Assembly (NCBI GenBank): GCA_964355425.1
Contig: CAYHDN010000004.1
Span: forward strand, 1-28,359
Source: CAYHDN01 sp964355425
GTDB lineage: Bacteria; Patescibacteriota; UBA1384; XYA2-FULL-43-10; CAINNR01
Length of the DNA: 28,359 nt
Reading direction: 5' to 3'
Positions within the stretch are counted from its first letter, which is position 1; each line of letters starts with the position of its first letter. A model generated the notes under the pieces. The model saw only the letters and a list, made by a program, of their open reading frames with translations, was not told where the DNA came from and searched no databases. A program made the translations under genes and the position numbers. Below are positions 24,103-28,359 of this stretch, in pieces.

Positions 24103-25573
24103 TTTTTCTGAATTTAATAAATATTGCTATCACAACTAAAATATATAATATTGTTATCATTATTTGCCAGTGACCGGAAATTTGGATTGCCGATAGCGGC
24201 AATTTGGCAAAATACTGGGCGATAGAGAGAATATACTTTAGCGGCAAATAACAAATTAAAAATGCCAGTTTACCGATTGCCGGAATCAGCCAATAAATTA
24301 GAGTCGAGAGAAAAATAAATAACATTGCGGCCGGAATCAAGGGCAAGATTAGGACATTTGTTACCGGTGCAATTAGCGAAACCAAGCCGAAAGATGAAAG
24401 AATCAGAGGCAAAACAATAATTTGAGCCGAAAGAGTTTCGATTATTGCTGATTTAATAAAATTGGGCCAGCGCTTAAAAAACCGCCGATTGAAAATTTGC
24501 TTGATAATGGGTGAAAAATATACTAGTCCAATAAAAGCCAAAAAAGACAGCTGAAAACCAACATCAAAGCGCAAAACGAAAGGATTTACCGCTACCATTA
24601 CTGCTGCCGATAACAAAATTAAATTAGTCATGTCAGTTTTGCGGCCAATAGTTTTGCCGTAGGCAATCAGTAAAGTGATGATTGATGCCCGAATTACTGA
24701 AGATGCAGCGCCTGTCATGGCAACAAAAAGCAAAATTAGAATAAAGGAAACAGCGAAAATTTGTCGTCTGGTCAGATATCCAAGCAGAATATCGGTCAAA
24801 AATATTATTATTATTGTTACATTGTAGCCGGAGAGCGCGATAATATGAGTAATACCGACTTTTGCGAAATCGTTAATTAAATCCTGTCCAAATCCCTGCT
24901 TTGAGCCAATCAGAAGCCCAATTCCCAGTGAGCTTTCCGGTTCGGGTAAAGTTTTTTGCACCGTCTGCTCAAAATCTCTTCGAACAATATAAAGTTTTTG
25001 AAGAAGCCAATTACCATTACCACTAGAAATCAATGAAATTTTCGGATTGTTGGCGGTCGTTGCCACTGTTCCATAACGTTTTAGGAAACTCACCCAATCA
25101 AAATCAGAAAAATTTTCTGGTCTTTTGATCGTCGTCTTAATCAGAATTTTGTCGCCGTAAGAATATGACGGGAATCTCGAAGTTGACAAATAGAATTTAG
25201 TTTTTGGGCCAAAATCAGAAGTTAGGAAATAAAATGATTGCGAATTACCATCAATATTCGGGTAACTTACAACTGTTCCGGAAAATTCCCTCCCTTGACC
25301 AAATGGTAAGAAAATATTATTCAGTTTGCTACTGACAAAGCTAAAAAGCAAAAATCCAGCAAAAAATGTGATTGCCGCTGCGGAAAATACTTTAATAACA
25401 AAATCGTGAAAAATAAAAATAATGGAGAGAATTATCAGAGAAAGTATTATCGCCAAAAAGTAAATTTTATAAAAATCCAAATTTAAAAAACTGGCAACAA
25501 AAACACCAGCCAAAAATGCAGCCAGAAGTATTGATAAGATCCGGAAGTTTGGAATTGACTTTTTCTTCATCAT
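24080..25573 (-). CDS. comEC: ComEC/Rec2 DNA-uptake channel protein, membrane part
   Basis: 497 residues. Helices at the N-terminus are followed by an extracellular OB-like region (about 80-190, FSGTVVSYPNIDG and the KTTIKRPENFSDFD block), then the Competence domain with many helices. HIIALSGYNVTIII corresponds to the usual LAISGLHV, then AASSVIRASIITL and LRFDVGFQLSFLAFIG. The protein carries transforming DNA across the inner membrane. Natural competence is widespread in Patescibacteria. It is divergent from grpE, with a shared 17-base gap. Confidence 0.92.
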   Translation of the reverse strand: MMKKKSIPNFRILSILLAAFLAGVFVASFLNLDFYKIYFLAIILSLIILSIIFIFHDFVIKVFSAAAITFFAGFLLFSFVSSKLNNIFLPFGQGREFSGTVVSYPNIDGNSQSFYFLTSDFGPKTKFYLSTSRFPSYSYGDKILIKTTIKRPENFSDFDWVSFLKRYGTVATTANNPKISLISSGNGNWLLQKLYIVRRDFEQTVQKTLPEPESSLGIGLLIGSKQGFGQDLINDFAKVGITHIIALSGYNVTIIIIFLTDILLGYLTRRQIFAVSFILILLFVAMTGAASSVIRASIITLLIAYGKTIGRKTDMTNLILLSAAVMVAVNPFVLRFDVGFQLSFLAFIGLVYFSPIIKQIFNRRFFKRWPNFIKSAIIETLSAQIIVLPLILSSFGLVSLIAPVTNVLILPLIPAAMLFIFLSTLIYWLIPAIGKLAFLICYLPLKYILSIAQYFAKLPLSAIQISGHWQIMITILYILVVIAIFIKFRKNADPQAN

Positions 25574-25583
25574 GAACTATTAT
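25555..25583 (+). promoter_or_regulatory. Sigma70-type promoter of grpE
   Basis: TTGACT at 25555-25560, a 17-base spacer and TATTAT at 25578-25583. The ATG at 25591 is seven bases after the -10, so the grpE mRNA is probably leaderless. No CIRCE operator is seen. The -35 lies within the comEC coding start. Confidence 0.6.
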
Positions 25584-25590
25584 AACAAGT

Positions 25591-26052
25591 ATGAAAAAGG
25601 ACCAAAATAAGAAAATCAAAGAATTGGAAGCAAAAATTTCAGAGTTAACTGCTGGTTGGCAGAGAACACAGGCAGATTTTTTAAATTTCAAAAAGCAAAC
25701 TGCGGATGAACACCTTCGTCTAATAAAATTTGCCGCTACCGATATGGTTGATCAACTTTTGCCAGTTTTGGACCATTTCCAATTAGCGGCAAAACATCTG
25801 CCAAAAAAATTAGAGAATGACAACTGGGCGCAGGGTATAAAACAAATTGAAAAACAGTTCGAAAATATTTTATATGAAAATGGCTTAGAACGGATAGAAT
25901 CGGTTGGTCTTGAATTTAATTCCGAGTACCATGAAGCAATCGAAGGAATCCAGTCTGATAAGAAATCAGGAATTATTATTGAGGAAATTCTTTCTGGCTA
26001 TAAATTCGCCGGCGCCGTTCTCCGCCCAGCTAAAGTTAAAGTGGCAAAATAA
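25591..26052 (+). CDS. grpE: Nucleotide exchange factor GrpE
   Basis: 153 residues, at the short end for GrpE (often 170-200). The N-terminal coiled coil (about 1-55) contains KKIKELEAKISELTAGWQR, and ADFLNFKKQ matches the usual ADFENYRKR. The C-terminal beta domain has NPEYHEAI-type FNSEYHEAI and GYKFAGAVLRPAKVKV. It releases ADP from DnaK, whose gene starts at 27866. The normal grpE-dnaK pair is separated here by the Cas2-like element, a small ORF and two tRNAs. Confidence 0.95.
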   Translation: MKKDQNKKIKELEAKISELTAGWQRTQADFLNFKKQTADEHLRLIKFAATDMVDQLLPVLDHFQLAAKHLPKKLENDNWAQGIKQIEKQFENILYENGLERIESVGLEFNSEYHEAIEGIQSDKKSGIIIEEILSGYKFAGAVLRPAKVKVAK

Positions 26053-26103
26053 TTTTTATTTTTTGATTCCATCTAGTAATATTAAAGACTTGTTCAATAA
26101 ACA

Positions 26104-26141
26104 GTATAATAAAATCACGTGATCACGTGATTTTATTATAC
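26104..26141. repeat. 38-bp perfect palindrome, 3' side of copy 2
   Basis: Half-site GTATAATAAAATCACGTGA followed by its exact reverse complement. It may also terminate grpE and the Cas2-like gene from both sides. Confidence 0.9.
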
Positions 26142-26681
26142 TTATTCTAATTCTTTTTTGAATAATTGCTTCAAATGTTGTTCTATATCAGTTTTTTCAG
26201 CAACTATGTATGCAATGTACTTTCTAATTCTCAGATCATCAATAATTAAATAGACCTCATCTGATTTAACAAACGGACTAACCCAGAGACTTTTTTGAGC
26301 CTGTTTATAGCCAATCCTTTTAATTGATCGGCGGAATGTATCTCTTTTAGTTGCTAAATTTTCAGGAATATCAAACGAGAGCATTCGCCATTTGCCATCT
26401 GCCTCGTTATTGTCTAAGTGTTCCAACAATTTTATTCTTCCTTTGCTTGTAAGCTCAATGCTCCGCGACTTTCTGTTAATTCTTATATAACCACTTCTTT
26501 CAAGGCCATAAATATTGTTAGACAATCTCCTGGGGTCGCCGTCGAGATAGCTCGTTTCCCGTTTTAACTTTTCGAGGCTGATAAAATACGCGCCCTCATC
26601 AATAATCTTTTCAGCCTCAACCAATATGGCTAATGCTTTCGAAATTATTTTTTTGCCAGCCATTTCATATTTATACTTCAT
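26142..26681 (-). CDS. Winged-helix plus Cas2-like (PaaX-related) protein, copy 2
   Basis: 179 residues, collinear with copy 1 with no gaps. GDPRRLSNNIYGLERSGYI and ELTSKGR form the winged helix; KWRMLSFDIPE (Asp 104), RSIKRIGYKQAQKSLWVSPF and IRKYIAYIVAEK form the Cas2-like part. Differences concentrate at residues 5-26 and 86-97, while the wing and Cas2 core are nearly constant, so both copies seem under selection. The two proteins have diverged too far for a very recent copy event. The upstream palindrome carries TATTAT toward the gene and could hold its -10, which would allow autorepression. Confidence 0.8.
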   Translation of the reverse strand: MKYKYEMAGKKIISKALAILVEAEKIIDEGAYFISLEKLKRETSYLDGDPRRLSNNIYGLERSGYIRINRKSRSIELTSKGRIKLLEHLDNNEADGKWRMLSFDIPENLATKRDTFRRSIKRIGYKQAQKSLWVSPFVKSDEVYLIIDDLRIRKYIAYIVAEKTDIEQHLKQLFKKELE

Positions 26682-26700
26682 AGAGCATGTTTATCTAAAG

Positions 26701-26738
26701 GTATAATAAATTCAAGTGATCACGTGATTTTATTATAC
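26701..26738. repeat. 38-bp imperfect palindrome, 5' side of copy 2
   Basis: Left half GTATAATAAATTCAAGTGA; the right half is the reverse complement of GTATAATAAAATCACGTGA, so two of 19 pairs mismatch. The right half is identical to that of the 26104 palindrome. Confidence 0.85.
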
Positions 26739-26801
26739 CATAATTTAATATAATTTATTTTAAAAATTGTGATTATTGTGATTATTTGGAAAATTAGATG
26801 G

Positions 26802-26831
26802 CAGCACTTGACTACTACTACTAAGTAAGAT
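26802..26831 (+). promoter_or_regulatory. Conserved CAGCACTTGACTACTACTA motif, copy 2
   Basis: The 19-base block at 26802-26820 is identical to 17086-17104, with TAAGAT at 26826-26831 at the same spacing, again 98 bases before ATGAGTG. At the 17-base position the -10 would be TGAGAA, which is poor, so the TAAGAT box or a non-standard promoter is favoured here. Confidence 0.6.
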
Positions 26832-26849
26832 GAGAACAGAAAAGTTGTC

Positions 26850-26870
26850 ATCCTGAACTTGATTCAGGAT
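26850..26870. repeat. ATCCTGAA hairpin repeat
   Basis: ATCCTGAA, loop CTTGA, TTCAGGAT: an 8-bp perfect stem within the leader of the small ORF. It resembles the widespread intergenic TCATCCTGAAC-type palindromes of many metagenomic bacteria. Confidence 0.65.
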
Positions 26871-26899
26871 CTAATTCAATATTAAATTGGGAGGCAAAA

Positions 26900-27136
26900 A
26901 TGAGTGAAAAAATTACCCCGTATGAAGAGAGAACGCCTGAAGAAAAGGCAGTGCATAATAAGGCCACATTAGTTGAGGGTGAAGATGGTAGTTTGTCAGA
27001 AGAGCAAAAGGAAAATATTAGAAAACGAATGGTGGCCGAAGAGGCGTTAATAATGGGCGGTGCCTTTAGAACGGAACGGCGAGGTGTTGCACCAACTGCC
27101 AAACAAATTGAAGAATTGAAGAAAGAGCACGAATAA
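26900..27136 (+). CDS. Small charged protein, unknown
   Basis: 78 residues starting MSEKITPYEERTPEEKA, with GGGAGG at 26889-26894. It is highly charged, helical and soluble, with no Cys and no signal peptide. It is divergent to the copy-2 Cas2-like gene and follows the same 98-bp leader type as the ORF at 17184, but the protein body is unrelated by eye. No family recognised. Confidence 0.6.
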   Translation: MSEKITPYEERTPEEKAVHNKATLVEGEDGSLSEEQKENIRKRMVAEEALIMGGAFRTERRGVAPTAKQIEELKKEHE

Positions 27137-27315
27137 CAGGGTATGTAATTAGTTAGCTTTGAAAAAATCGGCATTGGTGGCCGATTATTTCGTGGGGCAG
27201 AAATATTATTTAGACGTGTAACTTGCATTATCGCGCTCTTTAATCACAGCTTGTGCAGCTACTAAACAGGCGATTGGGACGCGGTAGGGCGATTTTCTGA
27301 TTCAATCACAAACTC
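27137..27315. other. Gap between the small ORF and the tRNA promoter
   Basis: The only structure seen is a 7-bp hairpin, AATCGGC (27166-27172) with GCCGATT (27180-27186), preceded by six A and followed by a weak T-stretch. It may be a terminator for the small ORF. Nothing else is recognised. Confidence 0.4.
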
Positions 27316-27344
27316 TTGACAGTCAAATTATCATTTGCTATATT
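27316..27344 (+). promoter_or_regulatory. Sigma70-type promoter of the tRNA pair
   Basis: TTGACA at 27316-27321, a 17-base spacer ending in TGC, and TATATT at 27339-27344. The start of transcription near 27351 is 16 bases before tRNA-Pro. Confidence 0.75.
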
Positions 27345-27366
27345 AAAAATTGTCGTTTTGAACGGG

Positions 27367-27443
27367 TCGGGGCGTAGCGCAGTTGGTAGCGCGCCGGTTT
27401 TGGGAGCCGGAGGGCGTTGGTTCAAATCCAACCGCTCCGACCA
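27367..27443 (+). tRNA. tRNA-Pro (anticodon TGG)
   Basis: Acceptor TCGGGGC pairs with GCTCCGA (one G-T pair). The anticodon stem CCGGT/GCCGG holds loop TTTGGGA with anticodon TGG at 27401-27403. The T-arm is GTTGG-TTCAAAT-CCAAC. CCA is encoded at 27441-27443. The length of 77 is normal. Confidence 0.95.
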
Positions 27444-27531
27444 ATGCTCGACAGATTTCGCGGCACTAGTTGTGACACATGCTCCATGGACACTGTTCAG
27501 TTACAGCACTGTGTCGCGCTAATCTTTGGTA

Positions 27532-27607
27532 GATGGGGTAGCTCAGTTGGCAGAGCAACGGACTCTTAATCCGTGTGTCGCGGGTTCGAACCCCGCCCCC
27601 ATTGCCA
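27532..27607 (+). tRNA. tRNA-Lys (anticodon CTT)
   Basis: Acceptor GATGGGG pairs with CCCCATT (one G-T pair). The anticodon stem ACGGA/TCCGT holds loop CTCTTAA with CTT at 27565-27567. The T-arm is GCGGG-TTCGAAC-CCCGC, and CCA is encoded. It is probably cotranscribed with tRNA-Pro across an 88-base spacer in which I recognise nothing. Confidence 0.95.
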
Positions 27608-27616
27608 GCATTACCG

Positions 27617-27650
27617 GCGGACGATCGACGTGATTGTCCGCTTTTTCTTT
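27617..27650 (+). terminator. Rho-independent terminator of the tRNA operon
   Basis: GCGGACGATC (27617-27626) and GATTGTCCGC (27632-27641) form a 10-bp stem with one G-T pair and a 5-base loop, followed by TTTTTCTTTTT. Confidence 0.85.
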
Positions 27651-27678
27651 TTCTGGAGAGGAAAATTAGACGATATTA

Positions 27679-27737
27679 GATCCATTCGACTCGCTTCGCT
27701 CGCTCAGGATCAATACCTCCACTGGCGCGGAGGTATT
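27679..27737. repeat. Two adjacent palindromic repeats before the dnaK promoter
   Basis: The first runs from GATCC (27679-27683) to GGATC (27707-27711) around a CTCGCTTCGCTCG core. The second is AATACCTCC (27712-27720), an 8-base loop and GGAGGTATT (27729-27737). The second has no adequate T-run and its last two bases overlap the dnaK -35. Confidence 0.65.
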
Positions 27738-27764
27738 GACATAATGTAAAGTTTCCTTTACATT
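27736..27764 (+). promoter_or_regulatory. dnaK promoter with an internal inverted repeat
   Basis: TTGACA at 27736-27741, a 17-base spacer and TACATT at 27759-27764. AATGTAAAG (27743-27751) and CTTTACATT (27756-27764) form a 9-4-9 inverted repeat filling the spacer and covering the -10. The position suits a repressor operator, and the sequence is not CIRCE (TTAGCACTC). Confidence 0.7.
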
Positions 27765-27771
27765 TATTACA

Positions 27772-27826
27772 GGAGTTGAATTTTTGCACCGCAGAGTCAC
27801 CACACTTCACGGCGCATTTCAACTCC
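27772..27826 (+). promoter_or_regulatory. Long hairpin at the 5' end of the dnaK mRNA
   Basis: GGAGTTGAA (27772-27780) pairs with TTCAACTCC (27818-27826). Inside, TGCACCG (27785-27791) pairs with CGGCGCA (27810-27816) with one mismatch, closing an 18-base loop. The predicted transcription start is about 27771, so the hairpin begins the mRNA. It could stabilise the message or act as a thermosensor; the ribosome site (GGGAAGGA, 27855-27862) lies outside it. Confidence 0.55.
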
Positions 27827-27865
27827 ATAAATAGTCATAGAATATCATTAAAAGGGAAGGATAGC

Positions 27866-28348
27866 ATGGGAAAAATTATCGGAATCGACCTTGGAACTAC
27901 TAATTCGGCTGTCGCCGTGATGGAAGGTGGCGAGGCGAAAATTATTAACACAGCTGAGGGCGGAAGAACCTGTCCGTCGGTTGTTGCTGAAAATAAGAAG
28001 GGTGAGAGGCTTGTTGGTCAATTGGCTAAACGTCAAGCGGTTACTAATTCGGAAAATACAATTTTCTCCGTTAAGCGTTTTATCGGCCGAAAGTATGGTG
28101 ATAAGGAAGCACAAGACGATCTGAAAAAAATGCCTTACAACCACAAGAAAGCCTCTGATGGTGGAGTCCGGGTTGTGATGAACGAGAAGGAGTACAGTCC
28201 GCAGGAAATTTCCGCCTTTATTTTACAAAAATTAAAAACCGATGCCGAAACTTACATTGGCGAAAAAATCACTGATGCGGTCATCACTGTCCCGGCCTAT
28301 TTTAACGATTCCCAGCGCCAGGCCACCAAAGACGCCGGCAAAATTGCT
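27866..28348 (+). CDS. dnaK: Chaperone DnaK (Hsp70), N-terminal 161 residues
   Basis: The start at 27866 has GGGAAGGA four bases upstream. The first 161 residues form the ATPase domain start: [17 protein letters not shown] (phosphate 1 loop), [11 protein letters not shown], the [27 protein letters not shown] block, then [25 protein letters not shown] (connect 1). It is the ATP-driven folding chaperone that works with GrpE (25591) and DnaJ. After GKIA, where family members read GLEV, the final codons RSE come from adapter-like sequence, so the gene is cut off here. Confidence 0.95.
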
Positions 28349-28359
28349 AGATCGGAAGA
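28349..28359. other. Probable Illumina adapter remnant
   Basis: The last 11 bases, AGATCGGAAGA, equal the start of the standard TruSeq adapter and interrupt the conserved DnaK reading exactly after an Ala codon. Confidence 0.8.

Larger units (their letters stand above)
26104..26738 (-). mobile_element. Candidate Cas2-like/PaaX palindrome-bounded element, copy 2
   Basis: A 635-bp unit: a perfect 38-bp palindrome, a 179-codon minus-strand gene whose stop directly abuts it, a 19-base gap before the start codon, and a second 38-bp palindrome with two mismatched pairs. The layout is the same as copy 1, but the palindrome sequences differ. It lies between grpE and dnaK. Mobility is inferred. Confidence 0.5.

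Noticed and set aside
16403..26681. The Cas2-like genes as part of a CRISPR adaptation module
   Set aside because: No cas1, no other cas gene and no direct-repeat array with spacers is present; the neighbours are queA, grpE and small ORFs, and the proteins carry an N-terminal winged helix.
27316..27522. Plus-strand ORF across the tRNA-Pro gene
   Set aside because: It overlaps the tRNA and its promoter and has no protein-like features.
27444..27531. Structured RNA between the two tRNAs
   Set aside because: A few complementary short words (GTGACACA and TGTGTCGC) exist, but no known RNA signature was recognised.

Overview
The window looks like a chromosomal piece of a Candidate Phyla Radiation (Patescibacteria, Parcubacteria-like) genome assembled from a metagenome. 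The reasons are AT-rich, tightly packed genes with many start/stop overlaps, a ComEC split into a membrane protein and a separate metallo-beta-lactamase protein, a short TsaB, lamin-tail and LytR-CpsA-Psr surface proteins, and dispersed short repeats in gaps and even inside conserved genes. TAA, TGA and TAG all end genes here, so the standard bacterial code applies and the UGA-recoding phyla (Gracilibacteria, Absconditabacteria) are unlikely. The phylum assignment is inference.

Layout. (1) 1-1908: an accessory patch with two GC-rich genes for secreted proteins, each with its own consensus promoter and terminator. The first has an in-frame TAG just after its signal peptide. Between them lies a decayed endonuclease fragment on the minus strand. 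(2) 2032-4463: yebC, ruvC and a GalT-like uridylyltransferase, with ruvC bracketed by repeat-rich hairpins. (3) 4452-11910: a surface-glycan block with two GT4 and one GT2 glycosyltransferases, a polysaccharide pyruvyl transferase, an APH-fold kinase and a very large, divergent phosphohexomutase. (4) 11907-16317: ruvA, ruvB, queH, a small membrane protein, a bacterial PH-domain protein and queA, mostly overlapping or nearly touching, probably one operon with block 3. (5) 17612-26052: a lamin-tail protein, tsaE, tsaB, an LCP enzyme, membrane proteins, a PPIC foldase, the split ComEC and grpE. (6) 27367-28348: tRNA-Pro, tRNA-Lys and the 5' part of dnaK. The last 11 bases are probably Illumina adapter.

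The most interesting object is a two-copy module at 16363-16998 and 26104-26738. Each copy is a 179-codon minus-strand gene for a winged-helix plus Cas2-like (PaaX-related) protein, placed between two 38-bp palindromes. The copies are 636 and 635 bp. Within a copy the two palindromes nearly match; between copies they share only a skeleton (GTAT...AAAA.CAC..GATC and its mirror image). This suggests that each protein recognises its own ends. Each copy is followed by an identical 19-base motif lying exactly 98 bp upstream of an unrelated small acidic ORF that starts MS. One copy separates grpE from dnaK. No TSD or cas gene is visible. The module could be a minimal mobile or selfish element built on a Cas2-like protein, or a duplicated regulator with paired operators.

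Regulation readable from sequence: several sigma70-type promoters with 17-bp spacers, three -10 elements so close to the ATG that leaderless mRNAs are likely (grpE, the lamin-tail gene, the first Cas2-like gene), and a dnaK control region with an inverted repeat between -35 and -10 and a long hairpin at the predicted mRNA 5' end.
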